Shown in pieces: positions 51,273-62,802 of a stretch of DNA of 64,000 nt (the first letter of the stretch is position 1; every line of letters begins with the position of its first letter). The stretch is from Thelephora terrestris. Taxonomy: Eukaryota > Basidiomycota > Agaricomycetes > Thelephorales > Thelephoraceae. The translations under genes were made by a program, and so were the position numbers. The notes below the pieces were generated by a model, which searched no databases, was not told where the DNA came from, and saw nothing but the letters and a program-made list of their open reading frames with translations. The DNA is taken from assembly GCA_015956445.1 (NCBI GenBank), contig WIUZ02000001.1:992001-1056000 (forward strand), written 5' to 3'.

Positions 51273-53075
51273 TCAGAGCAGGTAGCCAAGCAGGGAGACA
51301 GTAGTCATGAGAAGCGCTACCAATGGGGTCTTGAACGAGACGGCTGGAAAGGGAGAATCGTCTGTGTCAATACCGGCTACAATGGCGTGGAACGAGGCAG
51401 GTTGCCTACCGGCAGATGGGGCTGAGCCACTACCACTGTTATTGTTCCCACTTCCTGGAGTACCTGATGGACGCGAAGTCGAGGAGACAGCAGAGGGAGA
51501 ACCTTAATCAGTTGAAAACCTCTGCTACGGGGCACGCAAGTTCCTGGAAGGAGTAGGCCCAAACGTGGCACTCACCCGATGACCCACCCGCGGCGTTGCT
51601 CAATTGAGCAAAGCCAATTGCGGCCGGTTGGTAACGGAAGACAGAGTAAACGTTCTTGAGGAAAGTTGCTCCAACAACCCAGCTAGGGTTTCCTCCCCCA
51701 GTGCCAATGTTCGAACCGGCTGTCAAATCGAAAATCCCACCGGCACAGATACTGGAACCGGTAGAAACGCGGCCAAGGTTCATATCCGCAGTATTGATGG
51801 GCCAAGACTGACCGCCGAAAGAGAAGGAGATGGCGAGAGTGGTTGTGCAAGCTGAAAAAATAAGTTGTCACGAAGAGACATGACTGATATGAGGACAAAC
51901 ATACGGAATCCGTAAAAGCCAGCAAGGTTACCGCTGAGTTGCGAGGAGCCGGGGATCTGGGCATAGATTGCCGCAACGGCGGCGGAAGGGCCGCCGATCA
52001 GGGTCGTGCCAGTATCGATCGCAGCAACATTTCCGGATGGCAAGGTGACACTCTTCCCATTGACGGTGACCGCTATCATCATTGAGAAATGGATGTGAGA
52101 AAAGGGGGGAGTACGGAGAAAGGGGGTTTGTGTGCGTACCCGTGACGTTAAGGAGCCAGTAGGTGGGCTTTCCAATGTTTTCAACGAGCGGAAGGAACTC
52201 GACGTCGCCCTGGTACAAGGTCTGATTCTGACCGCCGAGGGTAAAAACGCCACCGAATGTTTCCGTTGGAGCGTTGGGATTATTCGATTCGCGGGTAATC
52301 CAGAAACTCATCTCTGGTGTGGAAAGTTTGCCACCTGCGGCAAGGGTCTGCCAGAATGGAGTTGCACCGGTGTTGGCAATTGTATCGTAGGCCAGGCCCA
52401 TGATACCAGCGTCGGTGCCATCTAAGAGGCCAGAGGTGGTTTGATCAACCAAGAGCCAAGGCTGGAGCGTAACCTGGAAACCGCCCATTGACACGGTGTC
52501 TCGGACAAGGTAACCATTGACGGCACCGGAGCCATAGGTAATTGAGACTGCGGCTGGTTGACCGTTGGAACCTTGACTGATTTGCAAGGTACTTGAGGCA
52601 TTATAATTGAAGCTTGGGGTAGTGGAGGTGCAAGAGGCGCAACCTTTTCCAGTGACCCACAAGTCCGAAGAACCTGTGTCCAAGACGACATTGAAGGATT
52701 GGGGACTGTGTAGATTTGAATTAAGAGCGCTCAAAAATGAATTGGCTAGGCGAGCTAAACGTACGGTGTTCCAATTTGAACGGCACCCAGGTAGCTGGTG
52801 TCACTGTTCTGTGGGCATTTCTCGAGGTTAGAGAGAGTTCAACGGATGGTTTGAGGACAAACCTGGTTGATGATTGAGATACCAGCAGCATTTTGGCGTT
52901 TTGAAGTCGTGGAGCCGGGGTTGTAGCCGTACTTGGATCGAAGAAGGTCCGCAGCGACTCCATAGTCATCAACTGTGAGAGCGGAGCGTTTCCTCATGAG
53001 AGGCGTGTGTATGGGCTCTGCGCCAGCAAAGCTAAGACACGATAATGCCACCAGGGTCAGAGGTAGGGGGATCAT
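51273..53075 (-). CDS. Secreted pepsin-type aspartic protease, probably GPI-anchored
   Basis: The start at 53075 gives a signal peptide MIPLPLTLVALSCLSFAGAE. The propeptide ends at a dibasic site (STTSKRQNAAG), a likely kexin cut. The first catalytic motif is FNVVLDTGSSDLWVTG and the second VAAIDTGTTLIGGPSAA. Between them are YGSGAVNGYLVRDTV (flap region) and LDGTDAGIMGLAY. The end of the fold reads GNPSWVVGATFLKNVYSVF and GFAQLSNAAG. After an intron near 51505-51578, a Ser/Thr/Pro/Gly-rich stretch (SGTPGSGNNNSGSGSAPSAG) precedes a hydrophobic tail VALLMTTVSLLGYLL*, the layout of a GPI-anchor signal. The stop is at 51273-51275. Six short introns. Single-copy here. Confidence 0.92.
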
Positions 53076-53397
53076 TATGAAGGAGAGCCTAGGAGGGAGG
53101 GAGCGAAATGATGAAAGGAAAGGACACTTTTAGGACAAATGGTGGTGTTTTGGACCTGTCGATCAGGGTCGATCACGTGTCGTCCGCACTCCTGACCGCT
53201 CATCGCCTCGTTCTTTTTTCGTCTGCAGCGCTTTCTATGCGTGATCATCGTCGTGGCTATGTTTGCTAAGTCGAGAACAGTTCGCCTGAAGGTGTTTGGG
53301 CCATTGAATCCTCTCTCTTGAGGTGAATCGCGCCCACTTGGCCTGTGCTTGGCAATGAAGCGGAGGCTACCTTGGCGACATGGGAGATCACTCCGGC

Positions 53398-54423
53398 TGC
53401 CGGTCCCAGAAAGTGTCATCCCACCAATCCCCCTCTACCACCGCCGGCTTTGTTCGCCTCACGCCCGTCCCTCGTTCGCCCTCCATTAGGTAGTAAATCT
53501 TCGTGACCCCAGACCTCTTGAGATAATCAGCTAGTCGGGGGTAGTTCAATCCGACCGCGTGTTTTCCATGGCTATCGTCTGAGAGTCCAAGCCTACCACC
53601 AAGTTTGACGATGATCTACTTTGGCGTTAGCGAGCGCCAAGCCTCAAATTTTGATGGCTGTGACCGTACCTGAAGAGCATCTTCCCCAGGGTATGCTGTG
53701 TCCCATCCCTTCCTAAACGGCGCAGCGTTCGCCTCGAAGAGCGCTCCATAGTCCACAGCAAAGCTTATGTTCCTCTTCAACTTCTTCTCAGCCCTTGGGT
53801 AATCCGAAAACAGCAGGTGAGGGATGTACAACCGACACAAGTCGATGTGACCGATAATCTCCGGGCGGAACCTTTCCAGCACCTCATACTGGGCATCAAA
53901 ATATGCGCACAGGTACCCTTCCATCCTCTCTTGTTCGGTCTCCCCGTCAAAGGTTCCAAGACAGGATTGGAAGGTGGCGAGGTCAAAGTCGATTGGGATG
54001 CCTCGAACGTGATGCACGGACCCAACAACGTATTCCACTCCCTCTCCAAACCGCTCCAATATTCCCCCCAAATTATCGAGGTCCAGCGACGTGATGTACT
54101 CAGTTTCGAGCCCCACGAGTAGTGTAATCTCGTCTCGATAAGCAAGTTTGAGCCGATGAGCTTCCTCGATATACCCTTCGAACTGTTTCATGAGATCTTC
54201 CGGCGTGAGCCCATCCTGGGGATCCGTTAACGTCCATCTACAGTGGAACAAAAACGGCTCCTACCTCCTCCGGATAGAGGTCTGAGGCTCTGTAACGCGG
54301 CACATGTTCAGATAGGCCAAAAACTCGAAAGCCTTGTCTAATCGCCTCCGTTACAATATCCTCCAAATCGCCCACCGCGTGCTTGCAGAATTGACCAGAA
54401 TGAGAGTGATGACTATAAGGCAT
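53398..54423 (-). CDS. HIS2: Histidinol-phosphatase (PHP family)
   Basis: It hydrolyses L-histidinol phosphate to histidinol, the eighth step of histidine synthesis. The start at 54423 gives MPYSHHSHSGQFCKHAVGDL, with the PHP HxH metal motif. VFGLSEHVPRYRASDLYPEE follows. A 49-nt intron removes an in-frame stop and leads to DGLTPEDLMKQFEGYIEEAH. Further metal and active-site blocks are LLVGLETEYI, VEYVVGSVHHVRGIPIDF and IIGHIDLCRLY, and, after the last intron near 53612-53670, GGRLGLSDDSHGKHAVGLN. It ends YYLMEGE...WWDDTFWDRQPE* at 53398-53400. The length fits fungal His2 (about 300 residues). It is divergent from the cysteine synthase gene, with 129 bp between starts. Confidence 0.93.
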
Positions 54424-54552
54424 CTAGAAAGGCGGTTGTTTGGTTCGAAAGCTTTTGCCAAACAATACTGTGGCGGATTTACCTTCTTGTGTTGCACGCG
54501 GAAAACTTGGTCATCGACTACGCTGAGGTTGGAGAACTTGCCTTGGGTGAAG

Positions 54553-57500
54553 ATGGGATTTTGGCCAACTTCGCTTCCCCTCGGGAATCTGCAAAGTCTT
54601 GTACCCACCTGGCTTAAACCGCAGAACGCCGCAAACGTCCGATTCTTGCTCTATGGGATATTTCTCGGCTTTTCCTTCTCTCTCACCGCGACTTCTTTCG
54701 TCATTTACCACCGGGAGAAAAGACAACGCGAGGTCGCGTCCAGTTTCCAGTCGCGTCCGATTGAATTGAGGAGCGATGAGATTGCCCAAGGACTTACTGG
54801 CTTAATTGGTAGACCGATTCTCGTTCGGGTGGCGCTGCACGCGATCTGACCCGTTACCTCAGGAAACACACCTCTGATAAGGATAAACTCTCTCAGCGAT
54901 GCTTTGGGTGTAAACATTCTTGGAAAGGCGGAGGTTGTTTCCAAGGAGTGCGTTCTGATACCACACAATTCCTGACGTGTTTCCATAGTTCTTGAATCCG
55001 GGAGGAAGCGTAAAAGATCGCGTCGCGTTGAGAAGTTGGTCAATCCCCGACTATCTCAAGACTGCACGCTGACTCTTTGCCAGTTATCGAGGATGCCGAA
55101 CGGCAGGGTCTGCTCCACCCACACACTGGATCTCGGATTTTCGAAGGGACCGTGGGTTCTACCGGTATATCTATCGCAACGATAGCCAAGGCACGGTGTG
55201 TTCGGCAGTTCCTGGCCCTAGGGTGCATATTGATAAATCTTCTAGTGGGTATGATGCAAGTGAGTGCGGTTGAATGCATTGAACGCCCCACTCCCTGAGC
55301 CCCCGCGTGTGGGTAGCGATAATAATGCCAGACGACATCGCGGTCGAGAAAGTGAACGCTCTGAGGTGCTTAGGCGCAACTGTCGAGCGCGTTCGTCCTG
55401 CGAGCATCGTCGACACAAAACACGTACGTCCCCCTTATCGGCGGTCTCCCCTCTGTGCCCGCCCGAGAACATGTGCTTGATCTATAACCCTTATCAATTT
55501 CAGTATGTGGTACGGTGGTTTTCTCGGAAACCGTGGGTGCGTGCGGGGCTGACTTGAACAATCACGCGCGGCAGAACGTCGCACGCCAATATGCTGCAAA
55601 CTTTAGTACAAACGACGCGAAGGACCCGCTGAGCCATCATTTGGTCCAGAGCACTGAATCTGTATTGGTTACGACAACGGTGAACCTGTTGCCCCCACGA
55701 GGAGATGGGGTAGGCCGCTCAGGCGACATCGTGGACCCGGAGTTTGAGCCCAGAGGTTTCTTTGCTGATCAATTCGAGGTAAGGCCTCATTTTTTTCTAT
55801 CGCAATCCGTTTTTTCTCCCCCAAGTCCATGCTCCGCCCGGGTCTCGTGGCTTGCTGTGGATTTGTTTACGTCTTTTGACTTGGAACATGCCCATGACCC
55901 TGTTACGGCGAGCGTTGTCAGCAGCCAAAAGGGGTTTGCACGCAGTCCCCCATTTGATTCGTTCTTCAACCAGCCACTCATTGTGCTCTCGGTTTTCTCC
56001 GCCCGTGGCTGGCCTTTACGTCCAGGAGTGTGCTGCCTTATGACACACGCTCGCTGATGATGATCCATGATCCACGAGGCGATGGCATGAGACCAATACA
56101 CTCGCCACGCGTAAACCTCTTTGATTTGGTGTCCGTTTGCCGGCCCCATTGTCTGTGGCCTGGTACTTTTCGGCGAATTACGAGTCTGTTTACGTTCACT
56201 TCTCGCAACCGGTGTTCAACTACGCGGACGGCTTACGGGATAACCGTCATGACACATTTGGCGCATGGCGGGCGGAAATCGCAGGCGCTCCGGTCAAAGT
56301 TACCATTTTCCTTTCGGCCACTCGGTCATCCAAAAAAGGCAAGCTTCGCATCCAAACGTCGCGCTAGTACTCGGTTGTCCCGCATCACGTCATCCCGGCG
56401 CCGACCCGAACGAAAACCTTTCGGTTCCAATATCCCACAACTCGCCACCATTTGTCCCCCTATTTCGTTTTGCTTTTCCGAGTTGTTTCGGAACGCGATG
56501 CTAAACTCTGTTGCGCGTTAACCTCTTTTCTCACATCTTTTTTTCCACCGTAGAACCGAAGCAACTTCGATGCTCATTTCGAAGGGACGGGACCTGAGAT
56601 CTGGCGCCAGACTAACGGGATGGTCGACGCATTTGTTGCCGGGGCGGGTAAGTTTTTGAATCTTATTGCTGCTGTTTCGCTCCGTTTTTACGCGGGTGGT
56701 AACCGATGCCACGACCCTGCCAATGGTGCAAGCAATGCGTAGTCACGACTCTTGGTTGGCGATCGCATTGAAATGTGAGGTCGCTGGGGCTTGTGACTCC
56801 CCTTTGCGTTTTCACACGTGTGGGCGAATGACCTCCATTCTTAACGCTCCATGCGTTACGCCAAATCTTTGTCCCATGGCATATCTGCATGCACTCTTTC
56901 ATGCGCAGTTCGTTTTCCATCTGCCCTTCGATTGCGACACGGGACCGTCAACGCGAACGGAGCATAAATCTTACCCTTCTTTTCGTAGGCACCGGCGGAA
57001 CCATTTCCGGGATCGGAGGATTCTTGAAGTCTGTAAAGGAAGACGTCAAGATTCTGTTGGCTGACCCAGAGGGAAGTGGGTTATACAACAAGGTGAGCTT
57101 GAACAGGTTTGAACGTGTTGCACGCAACATTGCGAGTCCGTGACAATCTCTGTTGCTCTGGCCCTGGGCCCCCCTCCTATCCTGATTGCGGGGAAGCACC
57201 GTGTTCTGCACGCTCCAGACCCGAGTCGGGCCGCCCGTCTCGTCCACTCTCATCTTATCTCTGATTGTATCGCTGTTCTTTACTGATTCACTCGCCGTAA
57301 AACTCGCCGTTAACCTATCCACTCATTTCTTTCTCGGGTTGGGTCGGATGGCTAATCGAAATTCTTTTTTGCGATGAACCGTTGGGGGCGATAACGGGGA
57401 TGTCATGTTGGACAGGTTAAGCATGGCGTCATGTTTGATCGGCGGGAGGCGGAAGGAACCAAGAGGCGGCACCAAGTCGATACTGTCGTCGAGGGAATGT

Positions 57501-58332
57501 GAGTAGTAGCATTGCCGTTTCCTCCTTCCCTCGACGCTTACTTTTTCGGATACACAGCGGGATTAACCGAGTCGTGAAGAACTTCGAACGCGCTCTCCCA
57601 ATCATCGACGACGCCTTCCGGTAAGGTCACCTTCCAAACCCAGACGAAAAACATTCTTTTTCTTTGAATCTTCCACACCGCCCATTACGTCCATCTCGGA
57701 TCGCCGCTCAATCTCGTCAGATCCCGGTCGATATCACATCGCCGGGTTGGCGTCGTACGCAGGGATGCACTGAATCGGTCGTGCGGCCTGAGCACTGAAC
57801 ACCGACGACCTCTCTCACCTCGTTTCCTCATTCATTTCCTCGAGCGATCTTGTTTCGATCTCTTGCATCTGCTCCACGTACGGCACCGGACGTGCAGAGC
57901 TGACTGGGGAATGATTGACGCTGATGGATCTTTTGTTTTTTTTTTCTTCTATGGGTTTAGGATAACCGACCCCGAGGCGGTTGGGATGGCCAGGTTCCTC
58001 GTGGAGAATGATGGACTGTTTGTGGGCTCGAGCAGCGCTTGTAATCTGGTCGCGGCCGTTAGGTACGTCAGGAAAATGGGGTGGAAGGACGGTCAAAACG
58101 TCGTCACGATCTTGTGAGTCCCTAGACACCGTATCCCCCGCATCGTTTGACGTACCGAATTTCTCTCCGTAGATGTGATTCCGGCAATAGGCATTACTCA
58201 AAGGTCGGATCCCGTTGAGCTCCCCCAGCGTGTGTGGAAACTGATGAAGATCCTTAGTTCTGGAACGACGAGTACCTCCGCAACGCGGGCATCTCAATCG
58301 ACACACAGATTATTACCGACATGCTTCATTAA
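54553..58332 (+). CDS. Cysteine synthase-like PLP enzyme with N-terminal membrane anchor
   Basis: It belongs to the fold-type II PLP enzymes, closest to the fungal cysteine synthase 2 (yeast YGR012W type). The start at 54553 gives MGFWPTSLPLGNLQ; a membrane helix follows (RFLLYGIFLGFSFSLTATSF). Spliced blocks are GNTPLIRINSLSDALGVNIL, FLNPGGSVKDRVALR (PLP Lys in VKD), EDAERQGLLHPHTGSRIFEG, TVGSTGISIATIAKARGYDA, TIIMPDDIAVEKVNALRCLG and RPASIVDTKHYVNVARQYA. Then come RGFFADQFENRSNFDAHFEG, AGAGTGGTISGIGGFL, VKILLADPEGSGLYNK, GLFVGSSSACNLVAAVRYV and the tail FWNDEYLRNAGISIDTQII to DMLH* (stop 58330-58332). The gene uses 14-nt and 6-nt microexons and four introns of 323-775 bp, unlike its neighbours. 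The frame is intact, so it is probably functional. Confidence 0.85.
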
Positions 58333-58633
58333 ATGATCTTCCAGGATCGCTTCGCATCAAGGGGGTGATGGTGAAACACCCTTGGTCACACCGGCCAGAG
58401 TTCGATGACGAGGGTAGCGATACAGGTACAGATTGCAATCAGATAGCAAGAACACATCTACCCTTTCTGGGACAGCCCCCCTGTGCGTGCGTGAAGGTCA
58501 GGATTGCGTATCACTGGCCGAGGTCGGCGCGTAACGTATAGACGGACGGATCAGTGTCGTAAAGCTATCCTATATACTAAGAAATAACGCTTTTTTCGCT
58601 TAAGATAATCGCTTAAGACAAACATGAACGCTG

Positions 58634-58695
58634 ATTGGCTGCCCGCCACAAACTCGGCATCCTATTGGCTGATGAGGGGCTTTATCTCTCATTGG
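58634..58695. promoter_or_regulatory. Three ATTGGCT (inverted CCAAT) boxes
   Basis: ATTGG occurs at 58634-58638, 58664-58668 and 58691-58695, each followed by CT, at 27-30 bp spacing. A TATA-like TATATA is at 58844-58849 and another CCAAT at 58831-58835. No recognised gene start is nearby: the left gene ends at 58332 and the right gene (ADA2) points this way. Function is inferred. Confidence 0.35.
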
Positions 58696-59011
58696 CTCTC
58701 AGCTTTGCTTCGAATGCCGCTTCAGAAACCACTGCCCGTCTCGCCTGAAGCATCATCAATTCGTCTGCTTCTCTTCCTTCTTCCACCCTTTCGTGCAGCC
58801 GGGATAGCTTTAGACATGCGGACTTTTGCTCCAATCTCCTCCTGTATATATCACCCCATATTTGTTCACGGATTCCTTGGCACGCCATTGTTAAATTTTG
58901 CGAGTGTCGTCTCGCCCGCGGGTTGACAGTCCTAGGCCCTTCCTTCAGGTTTATTGATGTACCACGGATCGTACACGGATACAGAACCATTTCTTCTCAC
59001 CACTGTGCACA

Positions 59012-59243
59012 TGTCTTACCGTGAGTTAGTAGTGACCCACACAACCTCACACAAATGTCAGATATATCGCACTCAAATGTAGCTCCTCCAAGCGAGCGGC
59101 AGCAAACGGAAGATGGGAGTTCAGCTCAGTTTTACATAGACCCTTGCATCGACCAACTCTTTGATAATCAATTAATTTGGCCGGATCCCACCACAAGCAC
59201 GGATTTTGGGCTAGTGTTACAAGATATCTCCACTTCGACATAA
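59012..59243 (+). CDS. Possible tiny gene, two exons
   Basis: ATG at 59012 (MSY) is followed by a perfect GTGAGT donor at 59022. The acceptor CAG at 59060-59062 continues HISHSNVAPPSERQQTEDGS, then SAQFYIDPCIDQLFDNQLIW and TDFGLVLQDISTST*. A second option is an unspliced start at 59055. The predicted product is about 65 residues, acidic, with no family match. Promoter-like elements lie 170-380 bp upstream. Composition is protein-like (not low-complexity) but the length is too short to be sure; it could also be the first exons of a larger gene running into 59250-59430. Confidence 0.3.
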
Positions 59244-60270
59244 GCGAGTGATATAGGGGGCGGGCAGGAAGCCAAAGAGTTGGCCGTGAGTCGGCGTCGT
59301 CCGCGGCTGTTAACGGTGGAAGGGTGGAATGAGCGACGGGAGGACAGGGTGAATCGAAACTGCCGATATATTGAAAGCATGAGAAGGGTCACTGCCGCGG
59401 TGGAGGCGTTTGCGTGACCGCAGACGGAGTCGAAGATATCGGCACAGACGAGCTCGTCGAAGCAGAAATCGAAGGAACGGCAAGATTCGGGGGCCTTGGG
59501 GAGTTCCTCACGCCCTGAGATCTACCAAGGAAAGGCAACGATGTGAGCAAAGGTGGAAATCAAGGATAATTCTGAGAGGCATGAAGAGATGATGTAGGGA
59601 AGGGTGCTCATCAGAAAGTCTACGTTAACACATGATGGGTGATTTCAACGAAGAGGGGAAGAGCAGCAGGGACGGATCCACCCCCCCAGCGAACGGAAGC
59701 GGTGTTCAGAACGGGGGGACGGCAATTAAATTGAATTTGATGATCGTGTCGAAGTGATCTCAATAGGCACAATGGCGGGATTCTTTTTGCACCCCTGCGG
59801 AGGGGATCGTTCCAAAAAGAAAGAGCGAAGGGCAATGGGTGGCTCAACGTGAGAAATGGAAGCTAAGCGGAAAAGAGAGGGAATAAAGTCCAGGGTAAAA
59901 CCGCTCTAGAATGGCCCTAGGCCATCTCGAAGGTGATCACGCGATGGGGTGCGCAGCGCGGGCGAGGGGGAAAAATAAAGTAGAAACAGGATTTGATCCC
60001 AGCGGAGTGACCGCGACGAAGGAAATAACCTTCTCCCTCGGTCGGGGGAGGAAGCTTTTTCGAAATGAGATCAATTGGAACAAGGCCGCGGAGACGGCGG
60101 GGTGAAAATTTTTGCCCGCGTGGCCGGGTGCAATAGGAAAAAGCCGCATGAGAAGGGAAAAGGCTCTGAGGAAAAAACACCGAAAAAGAGATGAAAATGT
60201 GCGTGATGGGAAGAGGGGGAGAAAGTGGGAGAGCACGATAGATTACGAGATTGATTGGATTCCGACTTAC

Positions 60271-62501
60271 TCACCCTGACGGTTGCGCAGCGTTCGTCGG
60301 ATTGGTAGCGTTAGCGTTTGTGTTAGCTTGGGCGTTTGCGTTCGCCGTCAAGTCCGTTGCGATCTTCAAGAACCCAGTTTGGACCAAGAAATCCCATACG
60401 CGGCTCGTTTTATTCACGTCGATCTTGACCAGGTCTCGGGCTTCGCGTCGGCGGAGCTTACCACCTCTCCTAGCGTATTCACGCACGAGCGTTTCCTTGA
60501 TCACCAGATATGGCTTGGGCAAGATCCGCAGGGAAGAACACAAGGCCTGTTCGTCCGGGCGGAGTAAGTGGAGCATGGGACTGTTTGCGAGGTTCAAAGG
60601 CGCCGCTGCAACGTGAATAAGAAACATGTCAGAAGAACACCCTCTCTCCGAACAGAAGCATCTTTTATTCGCGAGGGCCAACGCACCAGGCTTGCGAATG
60701 GGGATACCATTGGCTTGACCGCCCGATGTGGATTCGGGTCCTTCCGACCCTCTTGGGTCCGTGACGGAAGATTGACGTGCTGATCCACTGCGCTGGATCC
60801 GCTCCGAGGCATTCCAGTCTCGGTTGACCGTCGCGGTCGCTTTCGCGTGCGTCTACAGAAGAAAAGTTAGACAAATCAAGTCAGATGACAAAAATCAGAG
60901 CCGGATGTACCCTCTTGACGTAGTCCGCCTCGTATTTTTCGATGTCCCCAGCGGATCGTAAGCCAAGCCTTCTGTACGTCTGAAGCTCTTGGATGCGTTT
61001 CCGTAGCATAGCCTCGTCTTTGGGTTCAAATTGAGGCAAGGCTGCACTGAGGAAACGGTAATACATACAACTTACAAAGGATATCGGCACAAAACGCCTC
61101 ATAGTCTTCTGCGGATTGCAATTTGGCGAAAGGGCGGAGGCGGTGGACGATGTCCTTTTCCTCTTTGGGTCGTTTTTTCTCTGCGGCTTGTGTCTGTGGA
61201 GCACGAATTAGATAAGATGACAGCTCCACGTGGCAGCCAGCTCGCCTTTTTGTATTCAAGCAGGCCACGCTCGAACATGATGGCTTTACTTTCGTGCCTT
61301 TTCTCGACACGGCTCGCATAGATATCCAGAAGAGTGAGCTTGAACGCAATGGAGTCGTCGGTCTCGATCGGAGGTGGCGTGACGTTCTCTTCGCCCTCGG
61401 CGTCCTCGTCATCATCCTCCGATTTGTCCACAGGTTCAGATTTCGGGTTGCTAACGTTCCCATTGAGCTGAGGGGTGTGCCCATTGATGCCTCCGTTGGC
61501 GACTTTTTGAGAGTGCTTGACCGGATTGGGAGTAGGCCCAGGATTTGAAACGATTGGATCTAGTTTCTCGCTGGGCGGGGGAGGGGGGGCGGTATCATCG
61601 AAGGGTATTGAATCGCCACCGTATTGGGCAACGATGCCGAACTCTAGATCCTTTACGAGATCTTCAGCCTCGTTGTCGAGTTCGTGTTCAAATTCGAGAC
61701 GCCCTGGAAGGAACGTGGCGATCTCGTGGACGCCAGGAAGTGATGTAGGGGGGACTTTCGGATTGGGAGCCGGGGCGGTATTCATGTTTGATATTCGCCT
61801 CCGCTTCCGTTCTTGGAATTCGGAGGCGTCTACCTCGAAGCGTAGATCCATTCGCTGGCGTTTGCCGTCAGATTGAATCATGCGGGAAACGGAAGACGTA
61901 ACATACTGGTAATGGCCAGCTCGGCGAGTTAATGTAGACAGATTTGTAATGGTCCTCTACCTCATCCTTGGTTCGTGTTCCGATATGCTCGGCAATTGCC
62001 TGCCAGTTTCCCAAGCCCTGTAGAGAGATGCCCTCGAGCAGCAGCAGTTCCCTTGTGGGAAAGCGATAAGGACGCGATAAATACAGTTCACGATAGTGTG
62101 GGCCACGTACTCATCAGCGCCCCAATCTTCCGTGAGAATGGGGTATGAGTGCAGTTCCTATAATCGGGTTGAGAGCGAGATTGGAGATGCACCACTGGAG
62201 CGGGCCGCATACCACGACGCGATACGGGTGGTCACGCTTGTGCTTCGCGAACTCTTTCCCGTTACAAAAACATGAAGGACAGATGTCAACGCCGTCGTCA
62301 GGTTCGCAGACGGCATGTGCGCATTTGATTCTGACGGAGTGGGTGAGATCGCAGCGACAGCTGTCGCATTCGATTTGGAGCCCAGGTTCTGTTACGGCTG
62401 ATGATATTGCTATTCAGCGAGGAAATAAGCGAGAACAAACGAGGGCTACCCTGTATTTCTTCGGGTGGCTGAGGCTGTCTCTTCCTGTGAGTGATGGTCA
62501 T
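60271..62501 (-). CDS. ADA2: SAGA transcriptional adaptor Ada2
   Basis: Ada2 stimulates the Gcn5 acetyltransferase inside the SAGA complex. The start at 62501 gives [17 protein letters not shown]. After a 40-nt intron the ZZ zinc finger reads [20 protein letters not shown], then [20 protein letters not shown] and HPYRVV, with its Cys/His set complete. The Myb/SANT domain follows ([40 protein letters not shown]). The middle has AATFLPGR-like [20 protein letters not shown] and [18 protein letters not shown]. The C-terminal SWIRM domain ends [20 protein letters not shown] and a Thr/Asn/Ala-rich tail [13 protein letters not shown] at 60271-60273. The stop overlaps a strong GTGAGTAAG donor-like sequence. 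Introns are short. Confidence 0.94.
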
Positions 62502-62802
62502 TGGGTGAGTCCGAAAAAGGAAGGCGATCGAAATCCAGATCTCGTTTCTCATCTCGCATGCGCTGACCGCCCGGAGGAAAAAGGGAAAACTCGCCGAATT
62601 CTCGTCCGGAAATTAAGGGTAAAAAATTAAGAATTTATCCAAAAATAATAATTTCCAAAAAAAACCATTCAGACTTCCTTCTCCGTTTTGGCGCGCGTCC
62701 TCGGATTTATATCTCAATGTCACCCTGCTGACGTCCAGGGCGGGTGCGCACCTTAAAGCCTTCCTCCCCCTCTCCCCGTCCTTCCTTCATCCTCCCTTCT
62801 CC

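Noticed and set aside
54230-54256. 27-nt intron in HIS2 ending at the first TAG
   Set aside because: Too short; a 49-nt intron ending at CCCCAG joins the frame to DGLTPEDLM, as the family expects.
56000-56540. Frames of 75-163 codons within the 775-bp intron of the cysteine synthase gene
   Set aside because: No similarity to transposase or intron-encoded proteins; GC-rich chance frames.
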